A stretch of DNA of 9,402 bases from Clostridiales bacterium (GCA_024697655.1 JAILFI010000209.1:1-9402), one strand, 5' to 3'; shown: positions 1-7,202, numbered from the stretch's first letter. Numbers and translations are program-made. Notes: generated by a model not told the origin, from the letters alone.

Positions 1-8
1 AGTTAAGT

Positions 9-881
9 ATGGAGTTCAATAAGACAAAGGTCATCAGGTATCTGGTCTTCACCTTTGGCGTTGCTTATCTCATTCAGATCGGCGTCTGGATGCTCTACAA
101 GAGCGGCAATCAGACGATCGGGCAACTGGTCATGGCTGCGATGATGTTCGTTCCGCTGCTCGGTGTGCTGGCTGCCGGTGAAAAGGTGACACGGATGGGC
201 TGGCGGCCGGAGATCCGGAAAAATATCAAATACATCCTGCCTGCATGGTTCGGTCCGGCCATCCTGACCGCCATCGGTGCTGCATTGTATTTCCTGGTCT
301 TTCCGGACCACTTTGATCCGAGCGGCAGTGCCATGGAACAGTCCGTCGGCAGCGAGGCCTTTGCACAAATCGAAGCGCAGGGGCTTTCATATTCGCTCCT
401 CGTATTGATCAACATTGTCAGCGCCGTGACGTACGCGCCGCTGGTCAACGCGGTCGTGAGCATGGGAGAAGAGGTCGGCTGGCGGGGTTTTCTGTACCCG
501 CAGTTCAAGGCAAAATACGGCCGCAGGAAAGGGTGGATCCTCGGCGGCATCATCTGGGGCACCTGGCACTGGCCGATCATCTGGCTGATCGGCTATGAAT
601 ACGGATTTGGGTATGTGGGATTCCCGGTCATCGGGATGCTTCTCTTCTGTATTTTCACCGTTGCGATCGGCATTCTGTGTGACTGGCTGTATGAGCGGAG
701 TGGCACGATCTGGCTCCCGTCTCTGATCCACGGTACGTTTAATGCAGCTGCCGGCGTCCCGCTGATGGTCTGTGTCGTTGCCGGAGGTTCTGCGAGGCTG
801 CTTGGTCCTGCACCGAACGGACTTTTAGCCGGGTTGCCGCTTCTGATCGTGGCTGCAATTCTTTACAAAAAAGGACGTTAG
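9..881 (+). CDS. CPBP family intramembrane glutamic/metallo-endopeptidase
   Basis: A 290-residue polytopic membrane protein of the CPBP (CAAX protease and bacteriocin-processing, Abi) family. All three signature motifs are visible: EExxxR as Glu154-Glu155 with Arg159 (GEEVGWRGF), a His in a membrane helix at His187 (WGTWHWP), and HxxxN as His241 to Asn245 (HGTFN). These residues form the intramembrane active site in the family. Around eight hydrophobic segments are visible, starting at about residue 9, and the length is normal for the family. Substrates cannot be predicted; bacterial members process prenylated or peptide substrates or give self-immunity to bacteriocins, and many are uncharacterised. 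The ATG at 9 is the first possible start in the window, but only 8 bases precede it, so its ribosome binding site is not visible and a start further upstream cannot be excluded. It is separated from the next gene by 142 bp with a hairpin, so it is probably not part of the downstream operon. Confidence 0.9.
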   Translation: MEFNKTKVIRYLVFTFGVAYLIQIGVWMLYKSGNQTIGQLVMAAMMFVPLLGVLAAGEKVTRMGWRPEIRKNIKYILPAWFGPAILTAIGAALYFLVFPDHFDPSGSAMEQSVGSEAFAQIEAQGLSYSLLVLINIVSAVTYAPLVNAVVSMGEEVGWRGFLYPQFKAKYGRRKGWILGGIIWGTWHWPIIWLIGYEYGFGYVGFPVIGMLLFCIFTVAIGILCDWLYERSGTIWLPSLIHGTFNAAAGVPLMVCVVAGGSARLLGPAPNGLLAGLPLLIVAAILYKKGR

Positions 882-909
882 CGGATCGAAAGCACCGCCC
901 CGGCAGGAA

Positions 910-938
910 TTGAATTGCCGGTATCCATATGCTACACT
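910..938 (+). promoter_or_regulatory. candidate sigma-70/sigma-A promoter upstream of the AI-2E permease
   Basis: TTGAAT (910-915) and TACACT (933-938) are separated by exactly 17 bp and each matches four of six consensus positions. The -35 box sits inside a small inverted repeat (CCGGCA at 900-905, TGCCGG at 916-921). Transcription would begin near 945, inside the left arm of the strong hairpin at 941-971. This is a consensus match by eye only. Confidence 0.3.
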
Positions 939-940
939 TT

Positions 941-971
941 TAACGGATACCCTTGCCATGGGTATCCGTTA
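941..971 (+). terminator. 12-bp perfect hairpin, probable weak terminator of the CPBP gene or 5' leader hairpin
   Basis: TAACGGATACCC (941-952) pairs perfectly with GGGTATCCGTTA (960-971) around a 7-nt loop (TTGCCAT). A perfect 12-bp stem in an intergenic gap is not expected by chance. It lies 60 nt after the CPBP stop codon and is followed by TCTATTG, which is only moderately T-rich, so it would be a weak intrinsic terminator. Alternatively, if the promoter at 910-938 is real, the hairpin would sit at the very 5' end of the operon transcript, or act as a palindromic operator. Confidence 0.45.
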
Positions 972-996
972 TCTATTGCATGCAGAAAGTAAGAAA

Positions 997-1015
997 CCGG
1001 CTCTGCTAAAGCCGG
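997..1015 (+). promoter_or_regulatory. small hairpin overlapping the AI-2E ribosome binding site
   Basis: CCGGCT (997-1002) pairs with AGCCGG (1010-1015) around a 7-nt loop. The right arm shares its last two bases with the weak Shine-Dalgarno GGAAAA (1014-1019), which lies 4 nt before the ATG at 1024. Partial occlusion of the ribosome binding site is possible, but the stem is short and the effect is unproven. Confidence 0.22.
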
Positions 1016-1023
1016 AAAATGAC

Positions 1024-2205
1024 ATGAAACGTTCGTTCAAAGAAGCACAATGGTATCCCTATGCGGTGGCAGCTTGTATTGCCGTCCTCCTTTACGTTGT
1101 TCTGACACATTTAGCCAGTGTCTGGGGCGGTGTCGCCACCTTCGTCGGCTTTTTCAGGGCTGTGATCTACGGCATCGTGATCGCGTATCTGGTCAATCCG
1201 CTGGCCGTTTTCCTGAATAATAAAGTTCTTAAAAAGATCGGCAAGGAAAAAAGCCGCTGGGCATTGTCCGGCGCGCTGGCTTTTGTGATCGTGCTGCTGG
1301 TGCTTTCATTGGTCATCGTTCTGCTGATCCCGCAGCTGATCGACAGCATCAAGACATTCGCGAACAATCTGGACGGGTACATCGCTTCTCTGAACAGGCT
1401 GCTGGAGAGTATCGGGCTGTCCGGATCCAAGCTTGGTCTTGGCAGGTTCCTGGATTCCTCGGAGAGTCTTCTGAACACGCTTGCCGACATGATCACGGAC
1501 AATCTGGACGGCATTCTCGAGACCGGTCTGGTGGCAGGGAGGAGTCTTGTCTCAGTTGTGATCGGCATGATCTTCTCGGTGTATATGCTGCTGGATAAAG
1601 AGCATCTGAAAGCCGGCTGCTGCAGGCTGCTCCGCGCGGTATGCGGCCGCAGACGGTATGACGGCCTGATGGTATTCCTGAAAAAGTGTCACGGCATCTT
1701 CAACCGCTACATCGTTTTTAACCTGATCGACTGTCTCATCATCGGCATCGCGAATTTCATCTTTATGACAGTCCTGGGGATGGAGTACGCCGGACTGATC
1801 TCTGTCATTGTCGCCATCACAAACCTGATCCCGACCTTCGGACCGATCGTGGGCGGTGTATTAGGCGCTTTTATCCTGCTCATGGTCAGACCTTTCCACG
1901 CATTGCTGTTCCTGGCATTTACAGTCGGTCTGCAGTTCCTGGACGGGTATGTCATCAAACCTCGTCTGTTCGGCAATACGCTCGGCGTTTCGGGCCTGTT
2001 CATTCTGATCGGCGTCGTCGTGGGCGGCAACATGTTCGGCATCCTCGGTATCCTGCTGGCGATCCCGGTCGTGGCGATCATCGATCTGATCTACAGTTCC
2101 TATCTCATGCCCTGGCTCGAGGGCAGACGGCAGAAGGAAACAGAATCGCCTGCAGCCGATGCGGGCAGTGTCACTGCGGAGGTGGAAGATGGAACGCAAT
2201 CATGA
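1024..2205 (+). CDS. AI-2E family transporter (UPF0118-type permease)
   Basis: A 393-residue inner-membrane permease of the AI-2E/TqsA family. Several features support the family. There are hydrophobic segments near the N-terminus and then a charged, less hydrophobic central region (roughly residues 115-180). The C-terminal half carries NLIPTFGPIVGG from Asn267 and then LQFLDGYVIKP from Leu303, followed by a glycine-rich helix ending LLAIPVVAIID. These match the conserved C-terminal signature. Members have been linked to autoinducer-2 export or Na+/H+ exchange, and the family name does not fix the substrate. The frame stays open back to TTG 910 and includes an ATG at 958, but 958 lies in the loop of a strong hairpin with no Shine-Dalgarno. 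The segment 958-1023 also encodes polar sequence unlike family N-termini, so ATG 1024 (weak GGAAAA 4 nt upstream) is chosen. The 3' end overlaps the next gene by 17 nt, suggesting translational coupling. Confidence 0.9.
   Translation: MKRSFKEAQWYPYAVAACIAVLLYVVLTHLASVWGGVATFVGFFRAVIYGIVIAYLVNPLAVFLNNKVLKKIGKEKSRWALSGALAFVIVLLVLSLVIVLLIPQLIDSIKTFANNLDGYIASLNRLLESIGLSGSKLGLGRFLDSSESLLNTLADMITDNLDGILETGLVAGRSLVSVVIGMIFSVYMLLDKEHLKAGCCRLLRAVCGRRRYDGLMVFLKKCHGIFNRYIVFNLIDCLIIGIANFIFMTVLGMEYAGLISVIVAITNLIPTFGPIVGGVLGAFILLMVRPFHALLFLAFTVGLQFLDGYVIKPRLFGNTLGVSGLFILIGVVVGGNMFGILGILLAIPVVAIIDLIYSSYLMPWLEGRRQKETESPAADAGSVTAEVEDGTQS
2178..2185 (+). promoter_or_regulatory. strong Shine-Dalgarno of the DUF2804 gene
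   Basis: GGAGGTGG lies inside the last codons of the AI-2E gene, with the GGAGG core 6 nt before ATG 2189. It decides the start of the DUF2804 gene against an in-frame ATG at 2159 that lacks such a site. Confidence 0.75.
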
Positions 2206-3226
2206 AGTTGTAACAAGACAGTTGCTTCTGGATGAAAACGGAGAATTAAGAGAGCCCGGCTGGTCCAGATCGCTGGTGCAGCAATACGACCGGTCGATGA
2301 TCAGGGCGCCGAAGTTCCGCATCAAAGAGTGGGACTACTATCTGGTGCTGGCGGATGGATTCGCTGGGGCTTTCACGATCTCGGACGACGGGTATATCGG
2401 CCTGCAGTCCGTTTCTTTGCTTGTCTTCGGGGAATCGCCCCGGGAGCACACAGAGACGGTACTGAATGCGTTTCCGATGGGGAAGCTGCGGCTGCCCGCA
2501 GACAGTTCATCCGGGCTGACATCCTATATTGATAAGCGCCTCAAGATGACATTTGAGGTAGAAGAGACAGCGGAAGGGAAAAAACGGCATATCCAGTGCC
2601 GGTTTGAGCGATTCCATGAAGGCAAGCCGTTCGCCTGCGATATCCTGCTCGCGCAGCCGGATATGGACAGCATGGTCATCGCCACACCCTGGGATAAAAA
2701 GCACGCCTTCTATTACAACCAGAAGATCAACTGCATGCGTGCCTCCGGATGGATGGAATACGACGGTGTGCGGTATGAATTCGACCCGGCCACGGACTTC
2801 GGCACGCTCGACTGGGGCCGCGGCGTCTGGACGTACGACAACACCTGGCACTGGGGATCCGGCAACTGCGATATCGACGGACATGCTTTCGGCTTTAACA
2901 TCGGCTACGGCTTTGGCAATACGAGCGCCGCGACAGAGAACATCCTGTTCTACGACGGGAAGGCGCACAAACTGGATGATGTCACGTTCCATATCCCGGT
3001 GAGCGGGTACATGGATCCCTGGACGTTCTCTTCATCCGACGGGCGTTTTGAGATGACGTTCGAACCGGTGATCGACCGCGCGGCGAATATGAACTTCAAG
3101 GTGATCATCTCGGATCAGCATCAGGTGTTCGGCCGGATGAGCGGAACAGCTATCCTGGATGACGGCACGAAGATCGAAGTCAAAGATATGATGTGTTTCG
3201 CGGAGAAAGTGCACAATAGATACTAG
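2189..3226 (+). CDS. DUF2804 domain-containing protein
   Basis: A 345-residue soluble protein covering a full-length DUF2804 domain. Recognisable conserved stretches in order are YYNQKINCM from Tyr175 (Lys179, Asn181), FGTLDWGRGVW with Asp208, Trp209, Arg211 and Trp214, YDNTWHWGSGN from Tyr216, and ATENILFYDGKAHKL around Thr249-Glu250-Asn251. The family has no established biochemical function that I can name. The many alternating polar and aromatic stretches suggest a beta-rich fold, perhaps of the lipocalin/CrtC-like type, which is an inference from sequence character only. No signal peptide or membrane helix is visible. The gene begins inside the AI-2E gene and ends 11 nt before the MBL hydrolase, so it belongs to the same transcript. 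Its neighbours are a hydrolase, an oxidoreductase and a glycosidase, which suggests a role in handling a small hydrophobic or glycosylated compound. Confidence 0.85.
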   Translation: MERNHEVVTRQLLLDENGELREPGWSRSLVQQYDRSMIRAPKFRIKEWDYYLVLADGFAGAFTISDDGYIGLQSVSLLVFGESPREHTETVLNAFPMGKLRLPADSSSGLTSYIDKRLKMTFEVEETAEGKKRHIQCRFERFHEGKPFACDILLAQPDMDSMVIATPWDKKHAFYYNQKINCMRASGWMEYDGVRYEFDPATDFGTLDWGRGVWTYDNTWHWGSGNCDIDGHAFGFNIGYGFGNTSAATENILFYDGKAHKLDDVTFHIPVSGYMDPWTFSSSDGRFEMTFEPVIDRAANMNFKVIISDQHQVFGRMSGTAILDDGTKIEVKDMMCFAEKVHNRY

Positions 3227-3237
3227 ACTGAACGGAC

Positions 3238-4125
3238 ATGGAAGAACTCATACAGGCAAAAGGGAACAGTTATTATCTGCCGGGCATCACGAAGATCGGC
3301 GTTGTAAAGACCGCGGAGGACAAAGCGGTCCTCATCGACAGCGGACTGGATGACGATGACGGCGCACGCGCACTGCGCGCACTCACGGAACGAGGCTGGA
3401 CGCTGGAGGCGGTCTTCAATACCCATTCCCATGCAGATCACATCGGCGGCAATGCTTACCTGCAGAAGGAGACGGGCTGCCCGATCTTTGTGCCGGATCT
3501 GGAGTGCGACTTTGTCAATCATCCGATCCTGGAAACGTCGTTCTTCTACGGCGGTTTTCCGCCGCTCGGCCTGCGCAGACAGGTGTTCCTGGCAGAAGAG
3601 AGCAGGGCGTTTCCGCTGCGCGCGGATGTCCTGCCTTCAGGATGGGAGATCCTGCCGCTGCCGGGACACTGGTTCAATATGGCTGGTTTCAGGACAGCGG
3701 ACGATGTCGTCTATCTGGCTGATCTTCTGGTGAGCGAACAGGCGATGCAAAGACGCAGCAAGATCCCGTATCTGGTCGATGCCGGCGCTTATCTCGATAC
3801 GCTGGAAAGGGTCAGACATATGGAGGCAGCCGTGTTCGTTCCGGGCCATGCAGATGCGATGACAGACATAAACGGGCTGGTACAGAAGAACATCGACAAG
3901 ATCTATGAGATCCGGAACTGCCTGCTGGATATTCTGGGAGAACCCCTGACAGTCGACCAGATCCTGCAGAGGGTGTTTAAAGAATACGGCCTTCTTATGG
4001 ATCTGGCGCAGTACGTGCTCATCGGCAGCACGATCCGGTCCTATCTTGCATGGCTGGAAGCAGGCGGGATGATCAGGTATATCAGCAGGGATGATCAGCT
4101 GTTATGGGTCCGCACGAAAAGATAA
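3238..4125 (+). CDS. MBL-fold metallo-hydrolase with C-terminal winged-helix domain
   Basis: A 295-residue metallo-beta-lactamase-superfamily hydrolase. Metal ligands are complete: HxHxDH as His63, His65, Asp67 and His68 (HSHADHIGG), His144 in LPGHWFNMAGF, Asp162 in YLADLLVSEQ and His204 in VPGHAD, so a binuclear metal site is expected. Residues from about 210 onward form a helical tail that resembles the winged-helix domain found in LACTB2-like MBL proteins (TVDQILQRVF, then a helix and IRSYLAWLEAGGMIRYI). The superfamily hydrolyses thioesters, lactones, phosphodiesters and other esters; the exact substrate cannot be read here. It is cytosolic by sequence, with no signal peptide. The start is the first ATG after the DUF2804 stop (11-nt gap). 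Only a poor Shine-Dalgarno (GGA directly upstream) is seen, so translation may depend on coupling to the preceding gene. Confidence 0.88.
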   Translation: MEELIQAKGNSYYLPGITKIGVVKTAEDKAVLIDSGLDDDDGARALRALTERGWTLEAVFNTHSHADHIGGNAYLQKETGCPIFVPDLECDFVNHPILETSFFYGGFPPLGLRRQVFLAEESRAFPLRADVLPSGWEILPLPGHWFNMAGFRTADDVVYLADLLVSEQAMQRRSKIPYLVDAGAYLDTLERVRHMEAAVFVPGHADAMTDINGLVQKNIDKIYEIRNCLLDILGEPLTVDQILQRVFKEYGLLMDLAQYVLIGSTIRSYLAWLEAGGMIRYISRDDQLLWVRTKR

Positions 4126-4148
4126 AAGAAGTTATTACAGGATAAGGT

Positions 4149-5183
4149 ATGACAAAAGTACTGATTACAGGTGCATATGGCTTTCTGGGCAGGTATGCCG
4201 TAAAGGAATTCGCGGCTCACGGCTATGACGTCGTGGCATTCGGGCGTGATCCGAAAAAGCTGCAGGCACTCGAAGAATCGCTTCTGAAGGAGAAAAGCCA
4301 AGACATGGTCTCTGCCCCCGCGTGGGGTAATATCTCCGTTTACAGAGGCGATTTCTGCGATCTCAGGGACATCGCAGACGCGACGGAAGGAGCAAACTAC
4401 GTCATCCATTGCGGTGCGCTGCTAAAAGGCTGGGGGAAAAAGGAACCGTTCTTCAGGACCAATGTGGACGGCACACGCAATGTCCTGACCGCCTGCCGGA
4501 TCAACCATATCAAACGGCTGGTCTATACATCGTCGCCAAGTGCCTATGCGATGGAGAACAATCCGCATATCACCGAAGCGGATTACAACGAGGACAACCA
4601 CCTCAACCACTACATTGAGAGCAAGATCGCAGCGGAAAAGCTGGTGCGCGGACAGGATAAAGTGCCTTACGCCATCATCCGGCCGCGCGGGCTCTGCGGC
4701 ATCGGCGATCAGAACATGTTGCCGGTGCTGATCAAAGCCAACAAAACCATCGGCATCCCGCTCTTTGAGAACGGGGAGATCGTTGTAGACCTCTGCTGTA
4801 TCGAGAACGTAGCGCTGGCGCTGCGCCTTTGCATGGAAAAAGAGGAAGCGCTGGGGCAGGTCTACAACATCACGAACGGAGAACCGCGCAAACTTACGGA
4901 TCTGGCCGATCAGATGTTCACAGCGCTAGGAATGAAGGTGAAGTACCGCAAATTGCCGTTCAAGGCAATGTACGGTCTGGCGGGCGGTATGGAAACGCTC
5001 TTCAAGGCGCTGCATATCTACGGGACGGCACCCATGATCACACGGTATAACATCTGCACCCTCGGACGCAGCCAGATCTTTGATATCACGAAAGCCAGAG
5101 AGGAACTCGGCTATACGCCGAAAGTCAGTCTGGATGAGATGATCGGCGCGTATGCTGCGTGGTATTTGTCGCAGGAGGAGTAA
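4149..5183 (+). CDS. NAD(P)-dependent extended SDR, epimerase/dehydratase or 3beta-HSD-like
   Basis: A 344-residue extended short-chain dehydrogenase/reductase. The Rossmann glycine motif is at the N-terminus (TGAYGFLGRY, Gly8, Gly11, Gly14). The catalytic YxxxK is Tyr155-Lys159 (YIESK), with the partner serine in YTSSPSAY at Ser128 or Ser129. RPRGLCG and the later VDLCCIENVALAL are the usual substrate-pocket segments of the extended class. The arrangement (YTSS, then Y-x-E/T-S/T-K, then IRPRG and VDLxxIENV) resembles 3beta-hydroxysteroid dehydrogenase, NSDHL and OleD-like reductases more than nucleotide-sugar epimerases such as GalE. A role in oxidising or reducing a hydroxyl on a lipid, sterol-like or sugar substrate is therefore inferred; substrate and direction are unknown. 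AGGA at 4139-4142 lies 6 nt before the ATG. It sits 23 nt after the MBL gene and 11 nt before the GH31 gene. Confidence 0.87.
   Translation: MTKVLITGAYGFLGRYAVKEFAAHGYDVVAFGRDPKKLQALEESLLKEKSQDMVSAPAWGNISVYRGDFCDLRDIADATEGANYVIHCGALLKGWGKKEPFFRTNVDGTRNVLTACRINHIKRLVYTSSPSAYAMENNPHITEADYNEDNHLNHYIESKIAAEKLVRGQDKVPYAIIRPRGLCGIGDQNMLPVLIKANKTIGIPLFENGEIVVDLCCIENVALALRLCMEKEEALGQVYNITNGEPRKLTDLADQMFTALGMKVKYRKLPFKAMYGLAGGMETLFKALHIYGTAPMITRYNICTLGRSQIFDITKAREELGYTPKVSLDEMIGAYAAWYLSQEE
5173..5178 (+). promoter_or_regulatory. strong but distant Shine-Dalgarno before the GH31 gene
   Basis: AGGAGG (5173-5178), within the last codons of the SDR gene, is the best ribosome binding site in the region but lies 16 nt before ATG 5195. 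A weaker AAAGAG (5182-5187) is 7 nt from that ATG. No other ATG, GTG or TTG lies in frame between the site and 5195. Confidence 0.45.
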
Positions 5184-5194
5184 AGAGCACGCCT

Positions 5195-7174
5195 ATGGAT
5201 ATCCGCAAATGGACATTTGAGATCGCGGAAGGGACTGCCTCGGCTGTCATGCGGCAGGGAAGCTTCCATCATAAAGACGAGATCCGGAGGAGAAGGCCGC
5301 TGTTTTTCACTGCGGAGGAAGAGGCCTGTACACTGACGGACAAACTGACGAAAACCGTCTGCCGCCTTTCTGTCACAAAGCGGGACATTCCGGACGATGG
5401 ACCGGCTGCTTGCCATGTCAGAAAGCTTCATATCGATCTTAAGGAGACCGGTGCGAACCGCCTGTTCATCTCATTCCCGGCGCCCGCCAAAGAGCAGATC
5501 TTCGGATGCGGGGAAACTTTCTCCGAGCTGGATCTGAAGGGTCACCGCATGCGGATCTGGGTCGCCGAGCATCAGAACGCGCGCACGATCGCCGGGAAGA
5601 TGATCCAGGAACGCATTGCAGGTCCTCATCCGGAAAGAAAGCAAACCATAGAAAAATACGAATCTTATTACGCCCAGCCCACCTTCCAGTCGGATCTCGG
5701 GTACTTTTTGCATGTGGACGGAAACGGCTGTATGGAGTTCGATTTCCGGGATCCCCGGCGTACTGTTCTGATGATCCGTCTGGCGGAAAACGACCGCAGT
5801 GTTGACCTGTATTATGGGGAGGCAGACACCTTCGAAGGGCGCTCCGCCGGGATCGCCTCGCTGCTCGGCATGCAGCCGCGGCTGCCCGGTGCGCTGCTTG
5901 ACGGTGTCATCCTCGCCTCGCAGGAGGGGAATGCGAAAGTGGAGGAAAAGATCGCGCTTGCGAAAGCGTACGATCTGCCCCTGACAGGTGTCTGGTGTCA
6001 GGACTGGTGCGGCTGCCGGCGGACCAGATTCGGGTATCAGGTCATGTGGAACTGGCAGTGGGATCCGGTGCAGTATCCGGATCTGCCGGCGAAGATCCGC
6101 GCATGGAAGGAACAGGGCGTTTCTTTCTATGGCTATATCAATCCGTTCCTTGCAGTGGAAGGGCCTCTTTATGCATTCGCATCAGAAAAGGGGTATCTGG
6201 TGAAAGATGCCGCGGGGAGCGATTACATGGTCACCATCACGACCTTCCCGGCAGCTATGGTCGACTTCACCAATCCGGCTGCGTACAGCTGGTATAAGGA
6301 GATCATCAAACGGGAGATGATCGGCATCGGCATGGAAGGCTGGATGGCTGACTTCGGAGAGTACCTGCCGGCGGACGCCGTGCTGTTCAGTGGCGTGCCG
6401 GCGATGGATATCCACAACTACTGGCCGGCCATTTGGGCACGCCTGAACGGCGAAGCGATCGAAGAGTGCGGGAAAACCGGGAAAGTGTTCTTCTTTACGC
6501 GCGCCGGGCATACAGGAACGATCCGTTACTCCCCAATGATGTGGAACGGCGATCAGCATGTAGACTGGTCATTGTCGCAAGGGATCGGCTCCGTCATCCC
6601 GGCAAGTCTTTCTCTTGCGATGAGCGGCATCGGCGTCTGTCATTCGGACATCGGCGGCTATACGTCGATCATGCACATGCAGCGCAGCAAAGAACTGCTG
6701 ATGCGCTGGACGGAGCTGAGCTGTTTTTCTCCGCTGATGCGTCTGCATGAAGGCAACCGCCCCGATGTCAATGTTCAGTTCGATGAGGATGAAGAATCGC
6801 TCCGTCATCTGGCAAGATTCGGGAGACTGCATAAGGCGCTGAAGGGATATCTGGAGGAAACGCTGGAAGCATATTATACGAAAGGGATACCGGTCATGCG
6901 TCCGCTCGCGTATCATTACCGCATGGGGACCGCCGCGGCAGTCACGGATGAATACCTGCTTGGAAGAGACATCCTGGCAGCCCCGGTCCTGATGGAAGGG
7001 GCGGTGCAGCGTGAGGTACTTCTGCCGGAGGACTCCTGGATCCATCTGTTCACAGGAAAGAGATTTAAAGGCGGCAGTCACACTGTCCCGAGTCCCATGG
7101 GGTGCCCGCCGGTCTTCATCCGGGAGGCAAGCCCGTACGCAGAACAACTGGGACGTGTTTTCAGAGACGCTTGA
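5195..7174 (+). CDS. GH31 glycosidase, YihQ/sulfoquinovosidase-like with altered sulfonate site
   Basis: A 659-residue retaining alpha-glycosidase of family GH31, closest in recalled sequence to E. coli YihQ (sulfoquinovosidase). It has an N-terminal beta-sandwich (to about residue 235), a catalytic barrel from about 236 (DGVILASQEG), and a C-terminal beta region. The nucleophile is Asp386 in GWMADFGEYLP and the acid/base is Asp453 in MWNGDQ. Both are offset by exactly 19 from YihQ Asp405 and Asp472, so there are no net gaps between them. Using the same offset, the YihQ substrate set Q262, Q288, R301, W304 and Y508 falls on Gln243, Gln269, Gln282, Trp285 and Tyr489. Only the Arg that contacts the sulfonate is changed, to Gln (codon CAG at 6038-6040). 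A full sulfoquinovosidase call is therefore not safe; a neutral or differently charged alpha-glycoside is possible. No signal peptide is seen, so it acts in the cytosol, matching the adjacent symporter. The start is ATG 5195; GTG 5159 is an alternative inside the SDR gene. Confidence 0.93.
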   Translation: MDIRKWTFEIAEGTASAVMRQGSFHHKDEIRRRRPLFFTAEEEACTLTDKLTKTVCRLSVTKRDIPDDGPAACHVRKLHIDLKETGANRLFISFPAPAKEQIFGCGETFSELDLKGHRMRIWVAEHQNARTIAGKMIQERIAGPHPERKQTIEKYESYYAQPTFQSDLGYFLHVDGNGCMEFDFRDPRRTVLMIRLAENDRSVDLYYGEADTFEGRSAGIASLLGMQPRLPGALLDGVILASQEGNAKVEEKIALAKAYDLPLTGVWCQDWCGCRRTRFGYQVMWNWQWDPVQYPDLPAKIRAWKEQGVSFYGYINPFLAVEGPLYAFASEKGYLVKDAAGSDYMVTITTFPAAMVDFTNPAAYSWYKEIIKREMIGIGMEGWMADFGEYLPADAVLFSGVPAMDIHNYWPAIWARLNGEAIEECGKTGKVFFFTRAGHTGTIRYSPMMWNGDQHVDWSLSQGIGSVIPASLSLAMSGIGVCHSDIGGYTSIMHMQRSKELLMRWTELSCFSPLMRLHEGNRPDVNVQFDEDEESLRHLARFGRLHKALKGYLEETLEAYYTKGIPVMRPLAYHYRMGTAAAVTDEYLLGRDILAAPVLMEGAVQREVLLPEDSWIHLFTGKRFKGGSHTVPSPMGCPPVFIREASPYAEQLGRVFRDA

Positions 7175-7202
7175 TACTGCCACCGCATTTGTATGGTATG
7201 AT
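7171..7202 (+). promoter_or_regulatory. possible internal promoter before the symporter gene
   Basis: An extended -10 element, TGGTATGAT, with TATGAT at 7197-7202 (five of six consensus) lies in the only sizeable gap of the operon (68 bp). TTGATA at 7171-7176, overlapping the GH31 stop codon, resembles a -35 box, but the 20-bp spacing is longer than usual; the TG extension could compensate. The symporter's Shine-Dalgarno AAAGGA (7231-7236) is 6 nt before its ATG. Confidence 0.32.

Noticed and set aside
910..1023. Longer AI-2E reading frame starting at TTG 910 or ATG 958
   Set aside because: The added residues are polar and unlike family N-termini, ATG 958 lies in a hairpin loop without a Shine-Dalgarno, and TTG 910 coincides with a candidate promoter.
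3238..4125. Calling the MBL protein a beta-lactamase or glyoxalase II
   Set aside because: Only superfamily metal ligands are visible; the C-terminal winged-helix-like tail and the operon context do not support either specific activity.
5195..7174. Naming the GH31 gene yihQ (sulfoquinovosidase)
   Set aside because: Overall similarity and four of five recognition residues fit, but the sulfonate-contacting Arg is Gln282, so specificity is not secured.
6569..7183. 204-codon minus-strand open frame
   Set aside because: It lies antisense to the conserved catalytic and C-terminal part of the GH31 gene and its composition (rich in Arg, His, Cys) is that of a shadow frame. Other antisense frames (for example 3-368, 110-580 and 1167-1568) were rejected for the same reason.
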